Of a stretch of DNA of 64,000 nt, positions 1-11,633 are shown in pieces. Both the position numbers and the translations under genes were made by a program. Position 1 is the stretch's first letter; every line of letters begins with the position of its first letter. This DNA is from Chrysopilus asiliformis (lineage: Eukaryota > Arthropoda > Insecta > Diptera > Rhagionidae): positions 63,754,182-63,818,181 of the forward strand of contig OZ035963.1 of assembly GCA_964034945.1 (NCBI GenBank), read 5' to 3'. The notes under the pieces are model-generated. The model had not been told where the DNA came from and made no database searches. It worked only from the letters and a program-made list of their open reading frames with translations.

Positions 1-1136
1 TCACGATTAAAGTTGGGATATATTAAAAACTTTTCGATACACGTTGTCGATGAAAAATATTATGAAAACTTTCAGGCAGAAGATGAATCCCGACAAATTT
101 TCCATCAACAACTCAACACTTTTCTGCAAATTTTTGATTGATTTGTTAGCAAGTAGCAGCTGTTGGATTGTCAGATCTTTACGCACGTAAACACGCAAGG
201 ATAAAGAATAATCGATGTGTTATTTGTTAAAAACTTCCCTCAGAAAATTTGTGTAAACATTATTGTTATTATTATTAGGCGAATTTGTTTACGTTCGTTT
301 GCCAAGGAAAAACACGAAAGTTTACTGTTGAAATAATCATAAATCATAACAATATTATAATCTGACAACCATTATAAGTACGACATAATGACATATACCA
401 AGAGATAACATAAAAACACCAGCTATAATAGTGTGTCAACAAAAGCTACCAAAAGCCCCACAAAATCCATATCCTGGCTTCTAAATCAGGGGCCATTCCC
501 AGCCCTCTCTTAGTCCGAAACCTCATAAGCGACATTCCCCAATGCCTTTTCGAGGATTTTATTTTATCGAACGCAATAATACGAAGCGACTAAATGAATA
601 ATCGCTTGGATAAGTCTTGGTTAATGACTGGCAATGGGTGTTAATTACAAAATCAACAAAACATTTTATTTACCCATCGAAAACTCCTTAACGCCCGTGT
701 CTAGATTATTTAAGTTTTCACAAGATTTTAACATGAAGATGGTTTTATTATAATAATACTCTCAATTAATGTAATTTTTGGAAATGTGTAAGGAAATGTA
801 TTTGAATAAAACGAAATTTATTAGAAAAGCTTAATTTTCGGAATTATTATTGATGGAGATAATTTTTTATGAACACCTTTTTCAGATGAATGATAGAGGA
901 AATCAATCATGATGGTGGTGTCTTAGAATTGTTGGGTAAAAATTTTAATTTCAAAAGTGATGGATGTTGAATAATTTTGAACATCGATTGAGAAACTTCG
1001 AATTGTGTGCATAAGCGAAAAGGAAGACATTTCAGGATCACTTCAACATTAGTTTGTGTCACAAAGACGGTCAAATGTAGGCGCACATGGCTTTACCCAA
1101 TATTCCGATGATGATAAATCTTATTTTTCTAAATAA
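1..1136. other. AT-rich DNA, no gene seen
   Basis: No frame has a recognisable domain, and no repeat shared with the rest of the window was noticed. The small minus-strand frame at 7-198 is a chance frame. Probably intergenic or intronic. Confidence 0.5.
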
Positions 1137-1152
1137 TCCTTATAAAAATGGA

Positions 1153-1195
<43 letters not shown>

Positions 1196-1641
1196 TCCTC
1201 TTTCACGCAAAAACGGCTGAAACAATTGACTTGAAATTTGGTATAAGTGAAAAGTAGCCCGAGGGGTGGGGGGGGGGGGGGGGGGGAGTAAGGGGAGGGG
1301 GTAAAGTGATTTCGAAACTAAGTTTTTGCGCTATGTTACTCTTTCGCGGGGAAACTACTGAACCGATTGGCCTGAAATTTGGCATAGATGTTCGTCGGAA
1401 GTCCAGCCCCAATATAGACCCATTAAAAACTAGTCCAAGAGGTTGGGAGTAAGCGGAGGGGGGGTAAAGTAATATCGAATGCAATTGCTGGAGTTTTTTG
1501 TTAGTTTGTTAATCATTTTCCGAAGAGAAAAACTAACGAACAGCCTGCAGGCTACCTAATTTTTAACTTATTGAATTTAGTTTTCCTAAGTTTTTTTTCT
1601 GTTCACGCTTTTAGCCGGGCGAAGCCGGGTCCCAATTCTAG
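1137..1641 (+). mobile_element. Helitron-like element, alternative 3' end
   Basis: The element starts with TC after A (TCCTTATAAAAATGG), followed by a GTCT microsatellite at about 1154-1196. It then carries the family module: an Arg/Ser-free non-coding stretch containing CGCGGGGAAACTACTG and CCGATTGGCCTGAAATTTGG, and a G19 run at 1268-1286. Unlike its relatives it ends with the hairpin CCGGGCGAAGCCGGG followed by CTAG (1638-1641) and then T. A TC start, a 3' hairpin, CTRR and an A/T target are the Helitron hallmarks. There is no Rep/helicase coding, so it is non-autonomous. The 93-codon minus-strand frame here is a by-product of the repeat. Confidence 0.7.
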
Positions 1642-2060
1642 TCTTAATATATAAAAATGTCTGTCTGTCCGTCTGTCTGTTTGAGATTACAAAACTCCAA
1701 AATTACTGGACCGATTTTTACGCGGTTTTTTGCAAAATGATCTGCATTGTCAGGAGCAGATTTTTAGCTATGTTAGATTTTCAAAATTCGAAACGGAAGG
1801 TCCTGTAAGGATAACGCAAATATCCTTTTTTCCGTTTTCCCCGGGAAAAATCGGCATAAGGAGGTTTTTGGGGTCGCTGATTACGAATTCGGTATTAGAT
1901 TTGCAAAATTCGAAATGGAAGGTCCTGAAAAGATAACGCAAATGTCCTTTTTCCAATTTTTTTTTGGCTTTGGGGGGTTTTCAGAGTTGCTTTCACGAAT
2001 CTGGTGTTGGAATTTGAAAATTCGTGTGGAGTCTTTTATTGAATGGAGTAAACCCTAGAA
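1642..2060 (+). mobile_element. Second Helitron-like 5' end with 122-bp modules
   Basis: Directly abutting the previous CTAG is TCTTAATATATAAAAATG plus a GTCT/GTCC microsatellite, another Helitron-like 5' end, followed by the TTACTGGACCGATTTTTACGC block. Downstream are two related units, about 122 bp apart, centred on GGTCCTGTAAGGATAACGC (near 1800 and 1922). The same units form the array at 4292-4830. No 3' hairpin plus CTRR was found, so the right edge is uncertain. Confidence 0.5.
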
Positions 2061-2339
2061 AAATTCTTAAATAATTAATAAGGAAGGTGAACTCCTGCTG
2101 AAAACATAACTAAAAATATCCGCGCTGTCGCGTCGTAAGCAATCCAACCAAATGTGGTTCAATATTCTCCGTTGAAAGTTACAGAGAACATCCTTATTTG
2201 ATAGCCACGACTTGTGACTACGTATATATTCTGCTTTTATGGGAAATTTCATAAAAAAGGACCTTCACTGGATTATTTTCTGCAAGGTGTTTTAATTCTT
2301 TTTGTCAATTCAATCCCTTAACACTTTTCATAGTACACA

Positions 2340-2577
2340 AGTAACAATTTGAGGTTACATTCCGGTTAAGAAACGTATTTGAAACCATGGTAACAAAACT
2401 CAAAAGTTTCACATTTGGTTTCTGTAACCTTTCAGAAACGTTTCAGAAACCCCTATTTAGAAGCTGGTTTCAAAATAACCGTTTTTGCGGGTTTATTCGG
2501 AAACCATCTAAAATGTAACCAAAATGTAACCTAAGTTGAAGGTTTTTTTTTGTAACCACGGTTACAAATTGTTTCTT
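2340..2577 (+). mobile_element. MITE, AACAATTTG terminal repeats
   Basis: A roughly 238-bp element with imperfect inverted ends (AACAATTTGAGGTTAC and GTTACAAATTGTT). It is rich in GGTTAC/GTAACC and GTTTC/GAAAC motifs. A close reverse-complement copy lies at 40190-40413. It is non-coding, and superfamily was not determined. Confidence 0.7.
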
Positions 2578-3134
2578 GGTTAGGAAATACCCAAACTCTA
2601 AATATTTAAACTCAATTTTAATCAAAATATTTTTCCTTGTTTTTTTTCCGTAACGTAAAACATTTTAATAAAGCAATGGAAATGAAATAAATCTGTCATG
2701 TTACCCTAACATTAACCCACCATTCCGAATTTAAGGGTAGGTCGACAAGGGGCAACAAAATGACTGTTGATCTCTGCTCTCGGTAACGAATTTCCGGATT
2801 TACGTCAGTTTCGTTCGTAGTTTTGTTCTATTTTCCTGCAATTGAATGTCATCCCAACACAGAGGCAGACAGATGAGTTCTTTTTTTCCTAAAATCAAAC
2901 TGCATATTCCGAATGTATCAAATATTTGTTATATATGGGACGCGCAAGGATTCAACGCCGAAAAGGGACAGAATCCTGGCATATTCACACAATGTCAATC
3001 AAAATGCTTTGGCGAAACATTTAATTAATCTTACTGGAAACATTTGTAAATAAAAACTATGCTACTAAGCAAACCCGGTTAGCGTTGGGGGTAGGTTTCT
3101 AGGGGTTTCAATTTAGATACTTCGCCATGGAACG
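2578..3134. other. Unique-looking DNA, no gene seen
   Basis: AT-rich. The 60-codon plus-strand frame at 2846-3028 shows no domain and no clear splice context. Nothing else was recognised. Confidence 0.4.
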
Positions 3135-3556
3135 AAAGAACGATGCACGATTTTGCCCCTCTAAACTAACTTTTGAACCCGTGTAGGTTTCACTTTGGTT
3201 GAGTACTTTTTGGAAAGGGCACAGTCTCTAGTTTCATCCATATATGGCTTCAAGAGCCACCGAATTGCAGGAGTTAACGAACTTTTTTGTGATTTTTCAC
3301 AGAAATCATTGCAGAAATCACGAGAGAGATCGTTAACCCCGCACCATCCCCCTGCAATTCGGTGGCTCTTGAAGCCTTGAAGCCATATATGGTGGCTCTT
3401 GAAACCTTGAAGCCATATATGGTGGCTCTTGAAGCCATATATGGATGAAACTAGAGACTGTGCCCTTTCCAAAAAGTACTCAGCCAAAATGAAAACTACG
3501 CGGGTTCAAAAGTTAACCCAGAGGCACGAAAAACGCATTTTCCTGCACGGTTCTTT
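3135..3556. mobile_element. Fold-back element E1 with internal 20-bp-scale repeats
   Basis: Long inverted arms run from AAAGAACGATGCACG on the left to the complementary CGTGCAGG...TTCTTT end. The arms include AACTTTTGAACCCG and GGGCACAGTCTCTAGTTTC and their complements. Near the right arm (about 3360-3445) the segment TTGAAGCCATATATGGTGGC is repeated in tandem. A shorter copy, E2, sits at 60033-60406. Open frames on both strands of this segment are palindrome by-products. Confidence 0.75.
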
Positions 3557-4290
3557 AAGAAAACTCTAATTTAAAAAAATGTAGGTGCAAAAACAGACTT
3601 TAAGCAATGATAATACAAAATCTATAAAAAAAACTTGTTTTAAGTTTTTTTAAATTTGCACCAAAATTGCAGGAATAAATTTAAATCCCACTTCCAACAC
3701 AAAAATCTCTTGCATATTCCTTGTCAAAAATTCTGCTGTTTCATGCAGTTTTGCTATTTTTGTCGAAACTTTTAATCGAATTTAATCGATTTTATTTATT
3801 GTTAAAGCCTGTCAAAATCAGAAATTTTTGTTTATAAATCTTTGTCTTCGAATTGCCAGACGATACGAGAAATGTTTATTTAGTGGCATGAAAGATATTT
3901 TGCTGTGTTTACATTCAACGCCAATTGGATGTGAGTAGCGTAGAAACGTCTTATAAATATATTGTTCATGAGACGACCGATTAATGCTCTGGAATCGAAA
4001 ACATAAACACGAAAAGGGTTAACGAAGAGTGAAAATATAAATTTATGTTTGTTTATTGTGTTAAAAGTATCATTCATTGAGAGAATTGGATAAACGCATT
4101 GGAATTAATAATGAAAATAAAAAATCACTTAGCAGAAGAAATATTCAAGATTTTTTTCCAATTTATTGATAGTAACTCAATATATTTTAAGTATTTTTTA
4201 AAAAAATTAGAAGTATTACAAGTTATGCCGGTCAAAAAATTATTTGATTTACAATATTTCGATGACAATGCAATACTTTCTCTACTTCAG
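3557..4290. other. AT-rich DNA, no gene seen
   Basis: A very AT-rich stretch with several short chance frames (for example 3880-4077 minus and 4099-4383 plus). No motif was recognised. Confidence 0.4.
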
Positions 4291-4291
4291 C

Positions 4292-4830
4292 CTTGTAAGG
4301 ATAAGGGAAGGTCCTGCAAGGATAACAACATCATCATTTTCCTCAATTTTACACGAAAAAAAATCTATTCTGGAGATTTTTGAGGTCGCTAAATCCGATT
4401 CTGGCACTAAAAAATCTGTAAGGATAACAGAAAGTCCCGAAAGGATAACATGGTTATCGTTTTCCTCTTCAAATCTTCCGGGAAAAATCTCATTTGGGAT
4501 TTTTGGGGTTGCTGAATCCGATTTTGTTATTAAGAAGTCTGTAAGAATAATGGATGATCCTGTAAGCATAACGTGGTTATTCCATTCCTCAAATTTTCTG
4601 GAAAAATCTCATTTGGGAGTTTTTGGGGTGGCTGAGTGTGATTCTGGAGTTAAAATGTCTGTAAGGATAACGAAAGGTCCTGTAAGGACAACATGAATAT
4701 TCTTTTTATCAAATTTTTCGGGAAACTTCTTATCTGGGAGTTTTTGGGATCGGCGATTCTGATTCTCCGATTAAGAAGTCTGTAAGGATAAGGGAAGGTC
4801 CTGTTAGGATAATGTGATTATCCTTTTCAT
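4292..4830 (+). repeat. Minisatellite, about 121-123-bp units
   Basis: The landmark TGTAAGGATAA recurs at about 4292, 4415, 4538, 4658 and 4779, giving spacings of 123, 123, 120 and 121 bp. Each unit also has a GGTCCTGTAAGGATAAC block and a GGGATTTTTGGGGTTGCTGA block. The first three spacings are multiples of three, so a 150-codon frame stays open across them. It encodes a diverging unit of about 41 residues with no known domain. The units match those at about 1790-1940. Confidence 0.85.
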
Positions 4831-4874
4831 TTTGCATTTTTAGTCATATCAATCCATCACGAAATGACTATAAA

Positions 4875-5696
4875 GTGCGAACGTACACGCTTCTTCTCGT
4901 CGCGGCGACTTTTATTCCTCAAAATGCCTTTCCGACGTACACGCTTCTTCACTTTTTAGTAGGAAAAACTTGTGTACAACAAGCGATCGCTCATGTGTGA
5001 GTGGTTCTCATATATGTGTTATATTTCCACCTCATTCCTTTATTAGCTAGCACCGAGGCAACATCAATTGCCAAAATAGAAACTGCCAACTATAGAAGAA
5101 TAAGGACTGGTAATTTGTTATTTACCTACCTATCTGAAAAAAAAACTACTTGCAATTGGTATTTCACTATTTGCATTCAATTTTTGTTTATTTGGGATAT
5201 GTTTACACTCAGAAAAATGTCCAGGTCAACTTTTTGTCAGGTTAACTCTGACCTTACAGAGGTGTCTGTAAGCCAGCTAGCGGTCAGAGTTAACCTATCT
5301 AAGGTCAACTCATGCAGGTCCCAATGCCCTACTTCACCTGCTGGTGGCTTAATTTCAGAATTTCTCCGACCACAGGTCAACTCAGTTTTACTTGCCCACA
5401 TGCAGGCGAACGCGCGCCTGCCCGAGGCCAATTACGCCGTATGTAGGTCGTCGAGTTAGCCTCCATTTTTCTGAGTGTATGAGTCCGTGGCTAAGTACCG
5501 ACTGACTCAATGAAATTACGCACACATTCATGCTGACATGCTACACGAGCGACTTCATTTGCGTGCTTTACGCGAAGACGTGAAGAACACTTTTCGAGTG
5601 GCGACTTTTCCCCTCTTGCCGCACTCGTTTCTTTCCAATAATTTGGTGAGGCTGAGGCATGCTGAGGACTGAAAGTTGAAATGTGTACGCCCTCGC
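4875..5696. mobile_element. TIR element C1 (548 bp without its insert)
   Basis: The imperfect ends GCGAACGTACACGC and GTGTACGCCCTCGC form a short inverted repeat. The body matches C2 at 10445-10943 along its length, including AACAAGCGATCGCTCATG and CACCGAGGCAACATCAATTGCC. C1 is interrupted by the 272-bp MITE at 5206-5477, which C2 lacks. No transposase frame is visible, so it is non-autonomous. Confidence 0.7.
5206..5477. mobile_element. 272-bp MITE nested in C1
   Basis: The perfect inverted ends are CACTCAGAAAAATG and CATTTTTCTGAGTG. Flanking TA (5204-5205 and 5478-5479) is the target duplication: the homologous uninterrupted site in C2 near 10774 has a single TA. Inside, AGGTTAACTCTGACC and GGTCAGAGTTAACCT form a second inverted repeat. 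A copy of the same length lies at 45463-45734. The 64-codon minus-strand frame seen in both copies is MITE sequence rather than a gene. Confidence 0.9.
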
Positions 5697-7364
5697 AAAG
5701 AGTAAAATATAAAAAAAAGCTTTCTAAAAAAAATTCTTTTGATTTTTTTCTCAGTGAGACTTGGAATATTGCGTTTCTTATCAAAACTATTTAATATCAA
5801 GTTCTTAAATGCGAAAAATTAGACTTTATTGTAAAATGCGTTGTAAAAATGCGTTATATATAGAGGTTACCAACAACTAATTCTTGCTGAGATGGCATCA
5901 GAATTGAAATCCTTTGTTATCTGGATAACTACAAAATCTTATTCGAAACCCCCCAACCTCCCACTGCCTTTAATATGAAATATTAATTGTGCAACATTTT
6001 GTACCTGTACAATAATCTGAATTTAATAATAATCTTACCCAAAGGTAAAATTACATTTCTATGTCGGTCGTCATCAAAATTTCATTCCTTTGAGAGCTGC
6101 AAATCCTATTCTTTATACATTGACTCAGTAATCCTTCAAAAAGGATTCCCTTTTCGCAATCCTACCATCACTCATAAGTTATCTGACTAATATTTTGGTA
6201 TTTAAAGGTGTGTATCTTGACACAATTTCAGCCAACACTGGATCGCGGCAGGTACAAAAAAAGGACAACTTCGCCATGCTACAAAAGGAGCAAAATTATG
6301 CAAAAGTAAACATCTTGACTAAATTAAGGTGGAATCCTTCATCTTCATCCGTATTTCCTACCCTACTTTTGCCTAGTATTACGGATTTTACATAGCAACG
6401 ACCTCTTATTATAAACTTTTTAGTGTTCTAAAATATACATAGTTTGGAATAAGCCCTTAAAACAAGAGATTTTGGAAAAGTCTGCATAGCAGGATATACG
6501 AGTATGAACCGAGAAACATTGACATATTTTGGAATTTTCATCTAACAGGAAAAGCTGCCCCGAATGAGTTTCAGTAAACAAGTTTTGAGTTGAGTGTCTT
6601 GAGAAGTTTTAAAGGGAAACTTTTCCTATTCAATGGGTCTAACGTCTAGCATTATGACGTGAATTACGTACTTATGTGAGGGTAGGATCAACACGAATTT
6701 CGGCCAGGGGGGAAGCATTTGAGGCGCATGGCTTCATCATAAAATATTCGATGACGAAAGTAAACTAAAGAAATGAGCAACAAATGAGCAAGGGTTGAAT
6801 AAATACTTGAGTTAACTTTCATCAACAACAAGTTCTGGATCGGCTCATTTTGACCGTTTTTGACAAGGATATCAACATTGGCACCCCCTCTCCTCTCTTC
6901 GTCCCTTAGCACAACGTTTCATTCCATTTATGTACACCATTTATTTTGAAAGTATGCTTGCTAACTATGTTTATGCTTGGTTGAGAGATCATTCAGCATC
7001 AGCATAAAACGAGAAAGTTTCGAATTGCATTACCATATAATGTAGAATAGTAAATGTTAAAATGTTTTTCTTGGATGGTGACGCCTAATGCCATCAGAAC
7101 TTGCCTTAAAGATGAAGTGATATCGTAAAATTTTGTTATGATTATGATGACAACATCTTGACTCGTTTAATTACATGACATAAAGAAGCATTTTGTGAAC
7201 ATTGACACAAATAGCAATTTATTTATTTCACATTTTCCAAACAAGTGTAAAATTGTAAAAGGATATTTCTGAAGTATGACATAAGTTTGTTATATGTTTA
7301 AAACTTTGATTACTCGAGGAAACTGTGAATACTCGAAGTTTGTTTTTTTCTAGAAACATTAACG
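5697..7364. other. Unique-looking DNA, no gene seen
   Basis: Contains only chance frames (for example 5987-6190, 6195-6395 and 6688-6912). No repeat, RNA gene or domain was recognised. Confidence 0.4.
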
Positions 7365-7366
7365 GC

Positions 7367-7484
7367 CAATTTATTCACTAGGAGTTAAATCGCCTTAACT
7401 CCCTTAACTCACCTTTTACATGGAAAATAACACTAGCTAACTCCCTTAACTCACTAACTCGGCTTAACTCCTAGTGAATAAATT
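7367..7484. mobile_element. Short fold-back element, AGTTAA-rich
   Basis: The arms AATTTATTCACTAGGAGTTAA and its complement TTAACTCCTAGTGAATAAATT enclose repeats of TTAACTCCC. The element is about 117 bp. No other copy was noticed. Confidence 0.65.
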
Positions 7485-7608
7485 AGGGGTAAGGGAAATC
7501 ATTTTTACACGAGGAAAATACTTGGTTTTAACGGTTCTTGAGTAAATAATGTAAATCTCATTTCACTAGCATTGTGAATCTAATGTTGGATTGGAAAATT
7601 ACTCATAC

Positions 7609-7793
7609 CTATTCTGGAATCCGAAGTAGCGTTAAGTTGGTTCGATTTCTCCTCAATTTGTATTCTTGAATCCGCTGTGTTTCACTTATGTTCGATTACG
7701 TATTTGAGGATAGAATTACTCGTTGCAAATTTCAGAATACCAATCGAGTCGACTGAGTTTGATTTTACGTTTTAACTTCGGATTCCAGAATAG
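7609..7793. mobile_element. 185-bp MITE
   Basis: The inverted ends are CTATTCTGGAATCCGAAG and CTTCGGATTCCAGAATAG. The interior is AT-rich and non-coding. No other copy was seen in the window. Confidence 0.75.
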
Positions 7794-8017
7794 CCATGAT
7801 TAAAGTATTATTCCGACATGTTTTCTAACGCGCGGTCATTTTTTTAAAAGACTAAAATATTGCAATGGGCCTAGATGGACTCGTTTGGATACTTGCAAAA
7901 CAATAAATGTCTTCATTTCAGTTGCTTAAATAATCACAGACTTAAACTCGAAGTACTCTGTTTCACTAATTCACAATTTATAAGACTTTACAATAAAAAA
8001 ATCGCTATTTTCTATTA

Positions 8018-8353
8018 GTCCGGATTCACATGATAAGTTTTTTGATTCACGTCACGGCCAAACGAGGGCAAGAGGGGCGAGATGTAGTGGCGGGCGGGTG
8101 GGGGGGGGGGGGGGAGCGAGAAATTGGCGAATCACCAATTTTTGATTCACCATAAGTTATTGCAAGTCCGTTTTCTCTATTCTCTTTGCTCTCATTCGTA
8201 TTCGCTCATGTTAATTTACGACAAAAACTTTCATAAACGCCAAAAAGGCGCACGTCAAAACATTTACCGTGTAAATGACCGTGAATGATTCGTGAATGCT
8301 TAACAGAGAAATGCCGTGATTCATGAATCAAAAAACTTATCGTGTGAATGTGG
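8018..8353. mobile_element. MITE with about 38-bp inverted ends
   Basis: The left end has GATTCACATGATAAGTTTTT and the right end its near complement AAAAACTTATCGTGTGAATG. The element is about 336 bp and contains a G15 run at 8100-8114 and many GAATCA/TGATTC motifs. Non-coding. Confidence 0.75.
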
Positions 8354-8429
8354 TGCTTTTGTCTCTAAAACTCTATCACTCTATAACTTACTCTGTAATC
8401 TCTCTATCACTCGAGGTACTCTACTCGCA

Positions 8430-9207
8430 CCGACGATCGATTTGGATCCAGAAATCAAAATGCCTCAATATTTTTAAGTATATTTTATGCTGGTGGTAGG
8501 TCTGGGGGGTCATATTTGATGAACTTAATCATATCATATCATACTAATATATAAAAATGAGTTGGTGTCTGTCTGTCTGTCTGTCTGTTCCTCTTTCACG
8601 CAAAAACAGCTGAACCGATTGACTTGAAATTTGGCATGAGTGTCTGTGGTAGTTCTGGTTCCAACATAGGCGTACGGAAAAGTAGCGCGAGGGGTGGGGG
8701 GAGTAATGGAAGGGGGTAAAGTGATCTCGAAACTTAGCTCTTCCTCTATATTACCCTTTCGCGGGGAAACTACTGAGCCGATTGGCCTGAAATTTGGCAT
8801 AGATGTTCGTCGGGGGTCCAGCCCCAACATAGACCTATTAAAAAGTAGCCCGAGAGGTGGGGGAGTAAGGGAGGGGGTAAAGTGATCTCGAAACTTAGCT
8901 CTCCTCTATGTTACCCTTTCGCGGGGAAACTACCGAGCCGATTGGCCTGAAGTTTAGCTCCAACATAGACCATAAAAAAAAATTTGAAAAAACTTAACCC
9001 GGCAACGACGGGTATGCAAGCTAGTAAAACATAAAATAAAGCAAAAATAAATAACGAAAAAACGAATTCATTTTTATCGGTTTTCGTTACGTTTTCGTGA
9101 CTGAATTAAATTTCTATAACGTTATAACGTAATTTTGAGGAAAAAACCAGAAAATCGTTATTTCGCTACGTTATTTCGTTACGTTAGGATAACGTTTCCC
9201 ACCCCTG
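8430..9207 (+). mobile_element. hAT-end repeat D1, split by a Helitron
   Basis: The part at 8430-8535 (GGTGGTAGGTCTGGGG and following bases) and the part at 9030-9207 (CGTTATAACG, then CGTTACGTTAGG and CCCACCCCTG at the end) together match 55620-55871. The Helitron at 8539-9024 separates them. The terminus, read inward, is CAGGGGTGGGAAACG, a hAT-like tip (family knowledge). No transposase is visible. Confidence 0.65.
8539..9024 (+). mobile_element. Helitron-like element, canonical family A
   Basis: The 5' end is A|TCATACTAATATA, followed by a GTCT microsatellite and CGCAAAAACAGCTGAACC. Two internal modules lie about 162 bp apart, each with CTTTCGCGGGGAAACTAC. The 3' end is the hairpin CCCGGCAACGACGGG, 8 bp, then CTAG|T. 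The six family-A copies here (8539, 11634, 15809, 20767 and 50920, with 1137 sharing the body) have no Rep/helicase gene. Frames encoding a PIGSVVSPRK-type string arise from the modules. Confidence 0.8.
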
Positions 9208-10444
9208 CATTCTACACGCTTGTCAATGCGACAATGGTTCTGAAAGAGTTAATTCATAAAATATTGAAAATATACTGCGATACTCCAGTCATCCATCTGC
9301 TATAATATTCCAAGTCCATTAAATAACATAAACTCTCATATTAAACGCAATGAAATGAATATTAAATTTTCTGTTTTCGTCTTAAATTATAACTAATTGG
9401 AAAATTGATTGAAAATGTCACAGAACCATTGATGCGTTTATATTTCCACCCATTTTATACAATTCCATGAATGCACTCATAGCATGAGCATTTGTTAAAT
9501 AAAATCATTCAGAATGGAATTAGAAAAAATTCATTTTCTATTGGGGCTGGTAAGGGTCTCTTGACCTTTCCATTAAATATTTAGTTATACTAATTTCGAA
9601 TTAAAGCAGTCGTTTTTTGTCTAGAAATTTAACTTCAGTCGAGAGTAACACAAAAAAGAGCCTTAAGTAAATATTTGGAAAAAACCAGAAAGAACTCTAA
9701 TGAAGACTAATTGGTTTGAGTATTCTATTTCCATGTTCGACTCATTTAATGATTAATTTTTGATATCAAGTGATTAGGGTTCCCAATTGCTTATGTCACT
9801 CTAGTTTAAATTCAATTTAGTTCTTTTTTTAAAAAAAAGAACCATTTTAACCAGAAAAGTGTCAGATGTTCGAAAGTTTTCCGTTGCACAACACTAGAAT
9901 AGAATGTTTATATTGCCGTAATTGAGAAAAAACATCGAAAAATGTCAGGTAAAAATAGAGGGTAAGGAAAAAGAAAAAAAAATGCTTTTCTAGCCACAAC
10001 AGTATTGTGTCTGAAATTCTAATTCCAAATGTTCTAAAGTTTTACTCCTTTCCTTCAGGTAATTTAACCACTTTTAGAAAAGTTCCCTCTTTTTTAACAA
10101 AAAAAAATCTGATCTGAACAACACATGACTTTCTTATACAAAATCTGTGTTTCTGCTCAATTTACACTATAACCCGATGAATAAAAGATTAGCTTTAATG
10201 AAAATATGATTTTTTTTTTTACAAAATCTGAAATATCCTGGGGTTTTTTATAAAAAAAAAAAAAATTTTAATAAAAAAAATGTCCCAATGACGGCAAAAC
10301 ATAACGGATAACCGTTAAAAACAAAATCGTGGGACCGTAATTTTCTTCAATACGCCACATACATTAAACTACGGAAGAACCGGTAGTTTTCGAGATAGTC
10401 GCAAAAAAACACGCTTGTAAAATTTAATGTCTCTAGCTCTATTA
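9208..10444. other. AT-rich DNA, no gene seen
   Basis: Long A and T runs, and a small perfect palindrome near 9820-9843. No coding or repeat family was recognised. Confidence 0.45.
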
Positions 10445-10943
10445 GTGCCGACGTATACGTGTCTTCCCGTCGCGACGAATTTTAGTCCTCAACATGCCTC
10501 TCCGACGTACACGCTTCTTCACTTTTTAGTAGGAAAAACTTGTTTACAACAAGCGATCGCTCATGGATGTGTAGTTCTCATATTTCCACCTCATTCCCTT
10601 TCTAGCTAGCACCGAGGCAACATCAATTGCCAAAATAGAAACTGCCAAAAATAGAAGAATAAGGGCTGGTAATTTGTTATGCCATTTACTCTTTCCTACC
10701 TACCTGAAAAATAAAACTACCTGCAATTGGTATTTCACTATTTGCATTCAATTTTTGTTTATTTGGGATATGTTTACGAGTCGGTGGCTAAGCACCGACT
10801 GATTCAATGAAATTACGCACACATGCATGCTGACGTGCTTTCGAGTGGTGACTTTTCTCCTCTTGCCGCACTCGTTTCTTTCCTACAGTTTGGTGAGGCT
10901 GAGGCATGCTGAAGACTGAAAGTTGAAACGTGTACGCCCTCGC
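10445..10943. mobile_element. TIR element C2 (empty-site copy)
   Basis: Homologous to 4875-5696, but it runs through the site GTTTACGAGTC near 10774 without the 272-bp MITE. It has the end GTGTACGCCCTCGC on the right and a diverged left end. Together with C1 it shows where the MITE inserted. Confidence 0.7.
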
Positions 10944-11633
10944 TTAGTTTTTGAGAAATGTTGTACACAGGCTAACAGACTAACATATTGACAGTGGAAA
11001 TTATTCTCCAATCGACTTAGAAGTGCTCGGGAAATGTTTTTTTACGAAAAAATATAATGTCATGAATACAATACTTTATTATATTTCGTATAAGAAACTA
11101 AAAAACTTTTCTTATTGAACGTTCGATTGGCCAATTCGCAGATATAAAAGTGGTGAAGTTTTCCACTTAACCTATTCACCAATGGACTTTCTTTTACTAC
11201 TAGAAAGAAAACTACATTCAAGTTTTGAGTAAATCAATGGCATTTTTAGATCTTTAGAATGAACTTGTTTGTGTAGATTCCCTGCTTTTGAAAAAACAGT
11301 TTGTAAAGAAGATGTTAGTTTAAGATTTCTATTCAAAATGTAAAAAAAACTTGTTTTGAAAAGAAAATCTTCAGGAAGTTGTAAGAAACTCTTTGGATCT
11401 TTTTGTGCGATAAAAAAGAGTAACGAAAGTTGGATTATTGTAGGTTTTTGAGTCGAAGAAGAACTCGAAAAGTGGTTTAATGTCTTTTTGTTACATAAAA
11501 ATGTTTTAACCTTGAAATGTTCGTTTTCGTTTCTTTTTAAAAGGGGGGAAAAACAGGGCAATTACTGGTAATTACTGGTTTCAAAAAGCAAACATTTTTG
11601 GAACTTAGAATGTATGAAAATCCTTTTTTAATA
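10944..11633. other. AT-rich DNA, no gene seen
   Basis: The 129-codon minus-strand frame at 11172-11561 is lysine/serine/phenylalanine-rich, with no domain and no splice evidence. It is most likely a chance frame. Confidence 0.4.

Noticed and set aside
5001..5459. 152-codon frame
   Set aside because: It runs from element C1 into the nested MITE, and the shared part recurs at 45474-45716.
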